Notes under the pieces: model-generated
Database searches by the model: none
What the model was told of the DNA's origin: nothing
What the model saw: only the letters and a program-made list of their open reading frames with translations
Translations under genes and position numbers: made by a program
Part shown: one piece after another, positions 45,548-56,379 of the stretch
How the letters are laid out: every line of letters begins with the position of its first letter
Numbering within the stretch: position 1 is the first letter of the stretch
Origin: Ctena decussata
Taxonomy: Eukaryota > Mollusca > Bivalvia > Lucinida > Lucinidae
Reading direction: 5' to 3'
Length of the DNA stretch: 64,000 nucleotides
Assembly: GCA_963989385.1 (NCBI GenBank)
Contig: OZ022503.1
Coordinates: 69,538,123 to 69,602,122 of the forward strand

Positions 45548-45656
45548 CAGAAGTGTCAGCAGGAAGCAAGCGATGGCGGACAGTCTCAGCGGCAGCCAAA
45601 TATGATGGACAGTCTCTGCAGGAAGCGACAATTGGCGGACTGGTTTATACCCTGTA
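45548..45656. mobile_element. Family G MITE, right-arm fragment
   Basis: AGCAGGAAGCAAGC...GCAGGAAGCGACAATTGGCG and TTTATACCCTGT match the right arm of 38479-38760. Confidence 0.7.
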
Positions 45657-46361
45657 TTTATCCCCTTTAAGAGTTGACCCCCATTGAGGAGGAAAGCAAA
45701 ACTTCAAGTGACAGAGGTGCTTCCTGGGCGTTCTCTTGGAAGGAGTAATATTTTTCCTTTTAAGTATTTGTCTTTCTCTCTGTCTCTCTCGCACCCCCCC
45801 CCCCTCCCCATTGAAAAGGGAGCAAAATGGTAGAGTTTCTTCCCCTAAAATGCTTCCACTCACAAAGTGAAGAACGTCTTCGCAAAAACTAGTCAATCTG
45901 TCTGTAACCAATTAATGCCTAGTGGACGTCACTTCCTTAGTTCGAATAGACACATCCTTAATCCATAATTCTAGTGTCCAGTAAAACGTACTAAACCAAT
46001 AGTGCAAACCCAAATCGGACGCCGCAGCACGCGGTGCCTGATAAGGGTCTCAACTATTTGAATAAAATTTACAGCAATTTCTATAAAGATGATAAAAATA
46101 AATTCACCGGACACCCCAAAAATGGTGAATGGACTCATCTTATTTATAAGGTTAGACGAGTCCACTGAACATAAATGGGTTAAGGTTTGGTCAGTATTTT
46201 CGGAAGGGAGACAACTCTATCAATTCAGAATTTGCTTCCTGCTAGGTGAGCTTTTCTTCAAAGGAGGGGTTGGGACGAATGGGGTGGGGATGGGAGTGTG
46301 GAGCCGGGGGCGCCCTAAAGAAACGAATTTTCTCCAAGAGTTGAGAGAAGGTGTGCGAATT
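45657..46361. repeat. Degenerate repeats
   Basis: 45657-45860 belongs to the GAGTTGACCCC/GGGAGCAAA degenerate family. 45990-46170 is a decayed relative of the 29662-29790 palindrome. Nothing coding. Confidence 0.4.
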
Positions 46362-46365
46362 ATTT

Positions 46366-46601
46366 GAGCCGCGACGTGACAAAACCAACAATGTGGTCGT
46401 GCGTCCAGCGCAGACTCAGATCAGCCTGGGCATCCGCCCAGTCTGATCAGAGTCTTCGCCTTACGCATAAAGGTAGCTTAGTCCCTCAGCTACCCTTTAA
46501 GCGCTTAGCAAAGAGTCTGATCAGACTGGGTGAATGCACAGGCTGATCTGAGTCTGCGCTGGGCGGACGACCACATTGTTGGTTTTCTCGTGTCGCGGCT
46601 C
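46366..46601. mobile_element. Fold-back element (family F2) with ATTT target duplication
   Basis: GAGCCGCGACGTGACAAAAC to GTTTTCTCGTGTCGCGGCTC. ATTT lies at 46362-46365 and 46602-46605. This is the best full-length F2 copy. Confidence 0.85.
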
Positions 46602-47197
46602 ATTTCATGTCAGAGTAATCTCTCTTGGAAGTATACCCAGACACCTGTAGATGGCATAGTTTAAAACATGGGATGAATTGGAGTAGAATGGAATGGACCG
46701 GCAGGGATAATCTCTCCCATTTTTATGGATTTAGGATATCAGTCTTACAGCAAGAAATATGCTTCCTCTGAGGGAGCAAATTCTTTTCTGTAAGAGTGCC
46801 ATCCCAGGCCCTGGTAGCAAATTGTAGGTAGTGGAATGTAGCTGATTTCATCTATTCCATTCCATGTTTTAATATGCCCCTTTAGACGCACAGTATACTA
46901 CTGAGGATTACATTTCCAGCCCCTGACGGGTGTTTAAAGCCCTTTAGAGGATACAAAACCCGTCTCCCAAAATTCCTTCTATGACTTCTAGGATGACTTT
47001 GCACTATTGTTTTATCAAATTTGTTTTATCATGAGTTGAATTTCATAAGGCTATTCAGTACTATACGCCCACATTTCAGTTGTTTCTGTTGACCGGGCAT
47101 ATACTTTCAGGGGAAGCAACTCTGTGATCTTTATCTTTGCGGCTCTTCTTCATTGGGGTCAAATCTTCTGTGATAATTTCTGTTTGATCCTCATACA
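46602..47197. repeat. Degenerate repeats, no gene
   Basis: 46740-46810 again shows the GGGAGCAAATTCTTTTCTGTAAGAG-type degenerate family; the rest is unrecognised. Confidence 0.4.
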
Positions 47198-47620
47198 GTG
47201 GACTCGACAGTATCGGATCATCGACAGTATCGGATCACTCGTATGTTATCACCCATTTTTCTCACACATGAAGCAAATATTTTTTACCATTATATTACAG
47301 TCATCAAGCTAGACCAATGGCAAAGTGCAGGGTGAAAATTCGATCGAAATCTGCGGCTGTGAAACAAATCAGAGTTGTTGAAAAGCTTGGCCCCTCTTCA
47401 GCGGCGCTTGTATTTTGCATGTTGCTCGTTAACCCCATAATAGATTTCGGTTCTTTAAACTATTTTATCATTAGGCGATTGAAACCAATTTTGCTTTATA
47501 ATATGTCCTGGCATCCCTAAAATTGCAAGCAGTCATTATTTTTGTGACATCCCAGTATTTGATGAAACAAAAGACTTGAAAAGTGCGGCACCGCTGTGCG
47601 ACAGTAACGGATCATTATAT
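47198..47620 (+). mobile_element. Possible pogo/Tigger-like element end with transposase N-terminal remnant
   Basis: CAGTGGACTCGACAGTATCG at 47198 is preceded by TA. The same sequence ends, inverted, at 54851 followed by TA. Subterminal CGACAGTA(A/T)CGGATCA motifs recur at 47225 and 47600. A short frame at 47317-47520 begins MAKCRVKIRSKSAAVKQIRV and continues VVEKLGPSSAALVF, which resembles the first helix-turn-helix of pogo/CENP-B-type DNA-binding domains; the resemblance is lost after about 35 residues. Confidence 0.4.
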
Positions 47621-48147
47621 AATTTGAACTGAAATACAGGCCTCAGCTGGAAAACTGTATGTTGGATGTATAGTCTGATGATGAAAACAAGCCATAAATC
47701 AACTACCTTTGTGGCTGCTGTGTCTTCTTTCAAAGAAGGTCAGTATAAACACACCGTACATTCGATTATTAACATTTTGTAAAAAGACAGGCGGTACGGA
47801 ATAAAGCAGTTGTTTATGTGTTCGCGTGCATTTTCGCGGGTAAGTCATTTTCTTATTTTCTGGTGAGCTAGCTCGACTTTTTCTTCAATTTTCATAGCGA
47901 GAGTTCATATTTTGTCTCATTCTCTGTAACGGTGCAAATAGATGAAAATAATTCTGGGCCATTATCTTTTTATTCGGTTGCCAGGTGACGCTAAATATAC
48001 GGGAAATGACAGTCGGTATCTCTTGATTTGGTAAGGAATATAACAGGCGGCAAATACGGAAGACACGGTCGTTTTTATTCATTTTTATCGTACGGTTCTG
48101 TCACAGACGGGACTAAGTACTAAATTCTAATTGCAAATTCATAATTG

Positions 48148-48235
48148 AGCTGCGACACGACAAAACTAACAATGTGGTTGTGCGCCAAGCGCAGTCTCAG
48201 ACCAGCCTGGGCATTCGCCGAGTCTGATCAGAATC
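48148..48235. mobile_element. Family F2 left half
   Basis: GAGCTGCGACACGACAAAAC...CAGCCTGGGCATTCGCC, cut off exactly where the family M element begins. Confidence 0.65.
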
Positions 48236-48337
48236 ACACAACGTTGAATCAACACAGAATCAACGTTGATTTAACGGAATGACATTGACTTAACGATGTT
48301 TTAATTTTGAGTGAATGATACTGTGTGCCTGCTGGGT
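48236..48337. mobile_element. Family M element (AACGTT type)
   Basis: ACACAACGTTGAATCAACAC to GTGTGCCTGCTGGG. It truncates or interrupts the F2 copy to its left. Confidence 0.7.
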
Positions 48338-48491
48338 AAGTTTTCTAACAGTTGTGTTTTGTAATTTTGAGGAAAATACATTATTCATTCATTCATAATC
48401 ATCTCATACTTATTAGTTTAAAATATTCTTTAAATCAGTCAGTTGATTAGCAGATCAGAGGAGTCTGTTTGAAAATTGTTATATATCAATT

Positions 48492-48595
48492 AGCAGGCAC
48501 AAGACGCCGAAAAGGCGCTTACAGACGTGGGTGCGACGTCATTACGACGTATCGACGTCAGCTTGACGTCGGTAAGACGTCATGTGCCTGCTGGA
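48492..48595. mobile_element. Family M element (GACGTC type)
   Basis: AGCAGGCACAAGACGCCG to GACGTCATGTGCCTGCTGG with GACGTCATTACGACGT and CGACGTCAGCTTGACGTC inside. Confidence 0.75.
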
Positions 48596-48815
48596 CACGT
48601 GGAAATAGAAGAAAAAACTAAGCACGACTTAAATTCCTGGCACTATGAGCCTTTTTCTTTTTTTGCTGTACTAAACGCCTATATTCGGTCTCGACACAAA
48701 AATAAAATATGCAATGTTAATTTTCATCTGCCGTCATCTCAGTGCGCTCGCACGAAGTCTTACAATAACCGTTGAAAGATCAAGAGATCGCCAAATCCAC
48801 CTTGTAGCATGTGAA

Positions 48816-49523
48816 TTGATTGATTGATTGATTGATTTGATGCTTAACGTCCACGGTAAACAACTATGGTCATGTCGGCACGGTCAGTTAGGGCGCGTTT
48901 ACACGAGCAAAGTTTCTATGTCACAGAAACTTTAACAAAGGAAGTATGACAAACATTTTGCGTTTACACGGAGCAAATTATTTGTTAAAGAAAATGTGCC
49001 ATAGAATCTTTGTCACATAAACTTTGGCAATGAAATATTTGCTGCAGTGTTCACACGACCAAATATTATTCGTCAAAGTTACCCGCAACGATGAAACAAA
49101 ATCTTTGTCACATTTTCCACGCTTATAGCAATGTTCTTTGTTACATAATCTTTAGCAAAGTTCTCCGTTTACAAGGACAAATTTAATTTATCGAAGTAAC
49201 TTTACCATATATATTTGTCAAAGAAACATTGTCATATTTTGGCATTTACACGAGCAAATAATTTTTCTGTGACAAACCTTCTTTGTCATAGAAACTTTGG
49301 TCGTGTAAACGCGCCCGTAGCCTAACCACACTATTCCTGGGCAGGCTTAGGCCTCCTAAGCGGTTAATCAGTACTAAGTGCACATACTTTCGCCAGTAAC
49401 TGACAACTGCTCTTCTTGAATCAGCCGAAGGAGAAACGAAAGTATGTGGCCAGACCGGGTTTCGAACCCAGGACCTCTGACTTATGAGTCAGGTGCCCTA
49501 TCGATTGCGCTACGCGGCCCGGC
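48816..49523 (-). mobile_element. SINE family S2 interrupted by a MITE
   Basis: Same SINE as 18259-18525, including B box GGGTTCGAAACCC and the ATCA tail (GATT)n at 48816-48838. 13-bp duplications TGTAGCATGTGAA lie at 48803-48815 and 49524-49536. The element at 48891-49317 lies inside. Confidence 0.9.
48891..49317. mobile_element. MITE with GGGCGCGTTTACACGA ends (family H)
   Basis: GGGCGCGTTTACACGAGCAA faces GTCGTGTAAACGCGCCCG, flanked by TA (48889-48890, 49318-49319). The interior repeats GTTTACACG(A/G)(A/G)GCAAAT and TTTGTCAAAGAAAC. Comparison with the intact SINE at 18259-18525 shows the exact insertion site. Confidence 0.85.
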
Positions 49524-49536
49524 TGTAGCATGTGAA

Positions 49537-49816
49537 AGGTAACCCATCGAGTCGAGTACATTTCACATCCCTGGTTAACTATGTATATACAAGGGCTGTT
49601 ACGATACGAAAAAGAGCTGTTAGAAACGAAAAAGTCATAGTAATCAAACAACCTGATGATGGCCTGATGACCAGGTCGTTTGGTAACTATGATTTTTTCG
49701 TTTCGTAATGTTCAGCTTATTTTCGTTTCGTAACATCCTTGAAAACAAAGTATGAAAGTTAACATTGCAGCTCAAATCCAAGATAAAAGGCGATATTTGG
49801 ACTAAACATAAGCCTT
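49537..49816. other. No feature recognised
   Basis: Contains direct/inverted GTTACGATACGAAAAAG-type sequence and its complement (49590-49735), possibly a small palindromic element. Confidence 0.35.
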
Positions 49817-49924
49817 CCCAGCGGACACAGGATGTCGAACTGACGTCGAACTGACGTCGATGCGACGTCATAATGTCTCGACAACGTCAGTACAACGCCA
49901 TTTTGACGTTATGTGCCTGCGGGA
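49817..49924. mobile_element. Family M element (GACGTC type)
   Basis: CCCAGCGGACACAGGATGTC to TTATGTGCCTGCGGG with CTGACGTCGAACTGACGTCG. Confidence 0.75.
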
Positions 49925-49969
49925 TAACTTCAGTGCTCCTACAGACGGAATACAAACGAAGTGTATGTG

Positions 49970-50110
49970 CCTCCAGCGTAGACTCAGATCAGCCTTGGAA
50001 TCTTCCCAGTCTAATCAGACTTCGCTCTGCGCTGAAAGGGTAGCTAAGGGTCTCGGCTAGCTCCACGCAGACAGCGAACACTCTGATCAAACTGGGTGGA
50101 TGAAATACCC
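49970..50110. repeat. Fold-back F2 fragment
   Basis: CCAGCGTAGACTCAGATCAG through ACTGGGTGGATG; both ends are missing. Confidence 0.55.
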
Positions 50111-50265
50111 CGCAACGTGCAAGGTCTACACTGGGTCTCGCTGAAGCTGCTGGATTATCGACCCTACTTGCGGACAAATCTCACTTATAGCACAATACCC
50201 AGAGAAGACCTTACCTTACATGTTGCGGGGATCTCATGCTAAACATTCGGGAATACGGGGATTGT

Positions 50266-50267
<2 letters not shown>

Positions 50268-50324
<57 letters not shown>

Positions 50325-50338
50325 GAATGAGAGAGAGA
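50268..50338 (+). repeat. (GA)n microsatellite, first
   Basis: About 35 GA units with a few interruptions. A second run is at 50442-50492. Confidence 0.95.
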
Positions 50339-50438
50339 GGTTTTGAGACTTGTTTAAAGTGGGTCAAATGTAAGAAAAATATTATGATAGAATGCAGCCT
50401 TTCCTATGTCTACACAAAATACAGTTTTAAATATACAC

Positions 50439-50441
<3 letters not shown>

Positions 50442-50474
<33 letters not shown>

Positions 50475-50492
50475 GAGAGAGAGAGAGAGAGG
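50442..50492 (+). repeat. (GA)n microsatellite, second
   Basis: Separated from the first by about 100 bp of unique DNA. Confidence 0.95.
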
Positions 50493-50989
50493 ACAGTTGT
50501 GAAACATGTATATAGTAGGTCAAAAAGTATAGAAAATAAATATTTGGACAGATAACGAGAGGGAGGGAAAGGGAGAGACACTTTGAAACTTCATTCAGTA
50601 AAACGAAAAAAATATAGTAATTATCTTAAAAAAGTGGGACAGAATTATCTGCATTTTTCGTGTTCACCCAGATTACACTGCTCCGTCTAACTGGGATCGG
50701 TATCATTGGCTAGTCCGCTACCAGTTTTGAGAAAACTGTGGCTCGAAATAATATTATAATTAAAGTGTCCCATAATTTATTAAGGGAAATAAGTGCGTAT
50801 TACTTTTTCCATTTACCCGTAGAGACATCGTTAACTAGATCCTTAATTATCCTACTGTAAAACATACATGTGCATGCGCAGACACAGTCTAGTCAGTTTT
50901 AAAAAACGCAATCAATATTTAGATCTTACCAACAAATAATAGCATCGCAAACGACTGCGTGACTGCCACTGCAAACCTATTTCATTCAC

Positions 50990-51815
50990 CGATTTTTCCA
51001 GATTTATTTTGTTCTCTGAAAAACGCCAGAGCATGGGCAGCAAGACCCCAAAGCTTTTTTCATGGCCAGACACTATGTAACTCTTCCAAAATATCACTTA
51101 CCACTCTGATCATATACAAATTCTGTGATTTTATACATGTATGTGACCATGGGGCAGAGGCAGACAACCCCCTAAGGGTCAACTCTGGATCACCACAAGA
51201 AACTTTTAATACTTCTATCCTCAGTTGTGAGTTTCTGAAAAATCTGTTTATGATTTTATATAGGTTTTATCATTTTCTACGCAGGTAATACCTGTAGCCT
51301 GGAGGCAGGAGGAGATAACTCCTATGGGGTAAATTTTGAGCCTAAATGGAAGTTTTCATTACTCTGATCATTTGCTGAAAGTTTTAGAAAAATTGCTTCA
51401 AACTGATTTTATATAGATTTTTCCATGACTTTACACGAAATATAGCCCCAGGGCATGGGCAGATAACCCGCGAGGATAACATTTCTTTGCTAATACAAAG
51501 CTTTTGCTACCTCGATCATGTTTGTGAAGTTTCATGGTGATATTCCAAAAAGTAGAGGAACAAGAGGCCAAAAACCATTTTTTATACATTGACAAGTGCC
51601 GTTAATTAAGTACTCTGTCAGAAATCATCGAAATTTGCCCATTAACAATCCCAAGTGAGACATTCTTGATACAAAGGCATATGCAAAATTTGAATGAAAT
51701 TCGTTGATAAATACTTAAGTTATCGAACGGAAACTAAGTACGGACGGACGGATGGACAGACACATGGACGGCCAACGTGAAAACATAATACCCCGCCACT
51801 AACGTGTGGCGGGTT
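50990..51815 (+). mobile_element. Tandem-core element with (GGAC)n and palindromic end
   Basis: Units of about 110-155 bp share TACTCTGATCAT, GGGCATGGGCAGATAACC and GTGAAGTTTCATGGTGAT. They are followed by CGGACGGACGGATGGACAG (51740-51760) and the stem CCCCGCCACTAACGTGTGGCGGG (51792-51814). An inner CAAGAGG at 51561 may mark a second 5' end. No CTAA end. Confidence 0.55.
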
Positions 51816-51990
51816 ATAAAAAGAAAATCCATTAAAATCTATAGACCTTTGAATCCTCGAATTTTAGCCTCTAGCTATTCATCCTGACATATTGACCATT
51901 CATTGCGTTGAAAACCAAAGGTATAGTTAAACAAGGTGACAAACAGTTAAAACCGCAAGTACTTTACATGTGACATGGCAGGAGGGTAAT

Positions 51991-52231
51991 CACGGGGGTA
52001 ATACCAATTTCCCTACCTGTGCTTTCGACCGAGTCAGTCAATTACCATACATGCACAAGTGGCTGTCGACCGAGACAAGCGACAGCAGTATCAGCTTGGT
52101 CGAAAGTCTTTAACAATAGTATCATTTACCGTTACTGGTAATGCTTACGATCGTATTCTCGGTCGACAGCCACTTTGCATAGTACAGACTCGGTCGAAAG
52201 CACAGGTAACCAAATTGGTATTACCCCCGTG
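51991..52231. mobile_element. 241-bp MITE, CACGGGGGTAATACC ends
   Basis: CACGGGGGTAATACCAATTT faces AAATTGGTATTACCCCCGTG (perfect over 20 bp). GTAAT lies at 51986-51990 and 52232-52236. The arms carry GTGCTTTCGACCGAGTC and AGTGGCTGTCGACCGAGA. Confidence 0.88.
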
Positions 52232-52259
52232 GTAATATGTGTCTTGAGTTTACAAAAAT

Positions 52260-52385
52260 CCTAGCATTGATCAAGGAGATGTAGAGCGGACATGGAAGTT
52301 AATTGACAGACGGTCGAACTACAACTAGACGGATGGATAACGCCACGACATAATGCGACCCATCTTTCGAAAGGGGTATAAAAAT
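52260..52385 (+). repeat. 3' end fragment of a tandem-core element
   Basis: GACAGACGGTCGAAC...GACGGATGGATAACG and CGAAAGGGGTATAAAAAT match the terminal style of the neighbouring element. Confidence 0.4.
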
Positions 52386-52931
52386 TATCATAGCTGATAC
52401 CATAGACTGGCTCCAGACTCCAGTCAGTAAAACTGAAAAATCTACAGGCATTACTTCATCAATCCATTCCTTTTCGCATTATTTTATGTACTTATATTTT
52501 ATTAGACTGAAGCCAGTCTACTGATACCAACCAGTGATGCGCTACCTAAACGCATCATCAACAACAAACTTCTCTTGATAAAAACAGGGAAAACTCTGCT
52601 ACGATCATCTTTGCTAGCCAAGGGTACTAAGTCCACTTTGTTCATTACCATTTCCCGACGACCTGTTCGCAAATCAGATTTCCCACAGCGCCGCCCTTTG
52701 GCTGCAGCTAGTTGCTCCCCCGGCGTGTTATCTTTAGATCTGAAGATCTGTTTCAAAACACACTTTTTTGCACAACAGTTACTTCGCATGATCGTTCAGA
52801 AACACTAATGTATTGGTTAATCTTGACCGTCTACTCCTGTTTGGTTGTTGGTTGGTTGTTTTGGGTTTAACGGCTCTTTGGGACAGTATTTCAGTCTATA
52901 TCGAACCGTCCTGTTTGGTAACTGTTAACGG
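52386..52931. other. No gene recognised; short SINE-like piece
   Basis: 52858-52910 (GGGTTTAACGGCTC, ACAGTATTTCAGTC) resembles the SINE S1 3' part. TAGACTGGCTCCAGACTCCAGTC near 52403 is a small palindrome. Confidence 0.35.
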
Positions 52932-53040
52932 TATCTACGATGTTTTCTGTTCTGTTCTGTTTCAATTCTCGTAACGACGTTCCCCAAAAGGCTCAGCGGT
53001 GCGTTACTATAGTTGCACACACCTGACGCCGAGTGTCCGT
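52932..53040 (+). repeat. Dispersed repeat R1, copy 3
   Basis: Same as 18800-18900 with more changes (CCCCAAAAGGCTCAGCGGTG). Confidence 0.6.
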
Positions 53041-53194
53041 ATATCACGACATTTTCTACCGACAAAGCGCCTATTATGCGGAAAATATTTTGTTACGGAT
53101 AATTTGAGTGGCTGTGATGGATGTTGTTCGCATCCAAGAAATGACGCAGTGGGAAAATCATTTTACGAATATGCCGTTGGCCAAGGGTACGCTA

Positions 53195-53341
53195 AGCCTC
53201 ATTCACACGATCAAAGTTTCTTTGTCACCGAAACTTTAACAAAGGAAGTTTAATTTGGCATATTTTTTGTCATTCACACGAGAACATATTTCTATGACAA
53301 ATCTACTTAGTCACAGGAACTTTGCCCTTGTGAACGAGGCT
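53195..53341. mobile_element. Family H MITE, short relative
   Basis: AGCCTCATTCACACGATCAA faces CCCTTGTGAACGAGGCT, flanked by TA. Shares CAAAGTTTCTTTGTCACNGA and TTTAACAAAGGAAG with 48891-49317 although the outermost bases differ. Confidence 0.8.
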
Positions 53342-54640
53342 TATTAAGGCATCCTTGGCTTGTGACGATGTGCTGCGACATAAAATCGGGCCTTATCAAT
53401 TCAAATGTTGAAGACAACAAGTACATTACAGAAATAGGAGCGAACTGTGCAACACCTGCGGCAAACACGGCAAAACGTTTTACTTCAATATGACTGTTAT
53501 ACCCCGTATCGAAATGGATTTCATCCGTCCGTTTTCTTCCGTAGAAAGCGACTGCCATGACCCGTATACGTGAAAATTCCATATGGTATGAAAGACGCCG
53601 CTTTTGCTCAAGTGGTTTCTATCAACGTGATCTTACTTATGAATTTATATTTGCTATAGATACCTGGCTACCAAAAACCATCAATTTTGTTTTTATAAAT
53701 TATTTGCTTCTAGGAGAAATTAAGATTACAAAGACAAAATTCGACGGCAAACTTCATCCTTTTCATGTTCTTGTGAAATTTCTCGTCAGTAACGAAGATA
53801 AAAACGAAAACGATGGCATGCAAATATGAACATGATTACATACAAAATCGATAACTACCTATCTGCCACAAAATACATGCATAAAGTAGAAAAAATAAAG
53901 AAAATAACTCACCCGCGAAAAGGCACGTGCCTCGGTAAACATCTGTATTTTCCGTACCCGACCGGATTCTCCCAAACTGTTAAAGGCCGTATGTACGGTG
54001 TGATAAAACTAAGACAACATCCTTTTTGTAAAATATCCCCCATTCCACGCCCCACGCGCTAGTGTATGATAATGAAGGTTATGCGTAGCACACCTCAGCT
54101 TCTGCTAAACATTCTGAAGAAACATTCGAGAACAGCTCGCATGTATGTGAACCTAATAATGACTGGCGTTCATCGGATGGACATCTGTACACTGTGTAGA
54201 CTCAGATTAATGCCAGAGAACTCGTTGAATGACCATGTAGTGTTTATACACTGATTGCATTGAAATATCAATGTTAAGGCGGAAAATCACCGTAAATTTG
54301 TTGATCTTGATCAGACACTACGGTCTTATCAGGGTATACACTTTGCAAAGGCAGATTATGATCTTCACTGTTTGAGTTGTTCCGTGCTTTGGGGCGCAGG
54401 TGATTACTGATTAGGAATTTTTGGCATACTTGTACTATTGTATACATTCAACTTTTATTTAACAGAAATAACCGTTGCTGGTGAAGGACCACGTGAAATA
54501 TCGTTGAAAGGCCGTAAAAGTTTTCTCTGAGACTTTAATAGGTCCAACTGTTAATGTAGCCAAATTATTGAAGCAAAGAAGTTTGGCAGAATGCCTCGGA
54601 GGAACTCTCCTATAAAATATTATCATATGATCCGATACTG
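53342..54640. other. No gene recognised
   Basis: Short open frames on both strands (for example 53307-53582 minus and 53557-53829 plus) lack known domains, splice context or conservation evidence. 54066-54254 plus ends with a C-x2-C-x12-H-x4-H spacing that could be chance. Confidence 0.4.
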
Positions 54641-54851
54641 TCGCACCTGATTCGTTACTGTCGTAAGACCCTCCTGTAAGTCTGGATAGGTTATCTGCCC
54701 TTAAATGAATAAATTTCGTAAATATTTTGACATGGATAGATAGAAGGGATATTTTGCAATTGTTATGTGTCATAACATACATACTTTTAGCGTTCACATA
54801 CAACAAAACAGGAGTTTTATTGAAATTGATCCGATACTGTCGAGTCCACTG
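54640..54851 (-). mobile_element. Possible pogo/Tigger-like terminus (right)
   Basis: CGATACTGTCGAGTCCACTG ends at 54851 followed by TA. Inner motifs GATCCGATACTGTCGCACC and TTCGTTACTGTCG lie at 54630-54662. Partner of 47198. Confidence 0.45.
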
Positions 54852-54866
54852 TATGTATCTATATAT

Positions 54867-55789
54867 ATACTGAACAAAAAAAGAAACGTTACAGAGATTA
54901 TTCGTAAAATTTAAGCTAAAAAACAATATTTCCAAATATTGCTGCAATATTCTCTCACATAACAGACGACAGACAACATTTTGATCTAATCTGTTTTTGA
55001 TTTATATCAGCTGTTGCAGAGTTATTCCACTTTGAATGAAAATTCCATAGAAAATGTTAATCGCTGAATGCGCATGCGCAAGCGCTTTAATTTTTACACT
55101 TTTGGATTTGCCTTGTTACTGCCAATAAGAAACCCTATGAGCCCTCTGACATTTAACCAGCAGTTCAAAGAAATAAGATGTTTAAGATTTTGTGTCTTTG
55201 AAATTGTCTCCCTTGCATTTAAAAGTATACCAAATCATTTACCCTGATTAACCAGTACGTATCAATAAAATTTTCAAGTTTAATTTGGGAATCTTATTCA
55301 GGCTTCTCTGGACAATGGTTCATGATGATTTAAATTGACCAAACGGGTTAATTGACCGCGGTATAACACCTAACATTGTCCATGGGAGTTTCAGTGCATA
55401 TCATGAAAGTGAGAGTCAAGTGTCCGGAAAAGCGATATTTCAAGCCTTGTGCTTCAGTGTTAAATCCTTAAGAAGCGGCGAATGGACCATTTCCATTACA
55501 ACTAGTGCCTGATACAAGTCTCAGAAATGATTTGTTTACTTTGGCTGACAACTTGAGTGAAATACGGGTCTTCAAAAAACATCGCAAAATTACACTTTCC
55601 AAATTTGACCCCTAGTTTACTCAAACTGATCTGGAGACATTAATCTGGAAGTTTTTGCCGTGGTATTCATTTTCCGAACTTTGAATACTTTTTATCAATT
55701 TGACATAAACTAAAATTGACGAAATCTCTATTCAGTTCAAAGTAAAGGTGCATTGAAAGTAGATGTAACGTTTCTTTTTTTGTTCAGTA
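54867..55789. mobile_element. Tc1-like non-autonomous element, about 0.92 kb
   Basis: ACTGAACAAAAAAAGAAACG faces CGTTTCTTTTTTTGTTCAGT, flanked by TATA on both sides. TIRs of this style belong to Tc1-like elements. The interior has no long frame, so it is a deletion derivative or fully decayed. Confidence 0.8.
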
Positions 55790-55794
55790 TATAT

Positions 55795-55890
55795 TGTGAG
55801 CCCTCGTTACAACTGTCTCATCGAGGTGGTTCTAGTGATAGCCATAACATATGTTTTATGGAGAAATAAGAAAAACTATCCCAGGGTTAT
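55795..55890. repeat. Fold-back F1 fragment
   Basis: GAGCCCTCGTTACAACTGTC and ATAACATATGTTTTATGGAG resemble the F1 centre and right arm. Confidence 0.55.
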
Positions 55891-56270
55891 CACAAGAAAA
55901 CATTAATGCAAAGCATCAGTATGCCGGGAAACTGAGTCATATTTTTCTTCTGTGACTTGAGACTGTGGACATATAATGAATTTTGACTCTAGCAGAATGC
56001 TGATTAGATTGTAGTTTGTAACAGTCATTATAATGTGCAAGTCCGACAAGGTAACAACAGGATCTTCTCAATGTTGATCCACTAGAGACCTACTGGGTTT
56101 AGGCCTCGCTCCAAGGGAAAAGAAATTTTGATTTTTTTTAGCCATATAGGAACAGTAAGGGCTTCAAACATAATCATGACTGCTGTCAGTTCAAGATACA
56201 TGTCAACAGTGAAATTAAAGAAAATTTACTCGTAAGAATTATCCTCCCTGCAAGTGTTCCCATTTGCCTT
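55891..56270. other. No feature recognised
   Basis: Non-coding DNA. Confidence 0.4.
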
Positions 56271-56379
56271 CTCAGCGGGCAGACGACGTCGAAATGACGT
56301 CGTGCTGAGATCAATGTGACATCATCACGTCGCATCAACGCCAATCCGACGTCATTATGACGTCATATGCCTGCTGGGC
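56271..56379. mobile_element. Family M element (GACGTC type)
   Basis: CTCAGCGGGCAGACGACGTC to TATGACGTCATATGCCTGCTGGG; contains a full TGACGTCA. Confidence 0.75.

Noticed and set aside
53307..53582. 91-codon minus-strand frame
   Set aside because: Overlaps a MITE at its 3' side and an opposite open frame; no domain or splice support.
54066..54254. Frame ending in a C-x2-C-x12-H-x4-H pattern suggesting a zinc finger
   Set aside because: Single match without the usual hydrophobic positions, no flanking coding exons, in a repeat-rich intergenic region; likely chance.
54459..54947. 162-codon minus-strand frame
   Set aside because: It runs from outside the pogo-like terminus through the terminal inverted repeat inward and contains repeat-derived peptides; no transposase motif was found.
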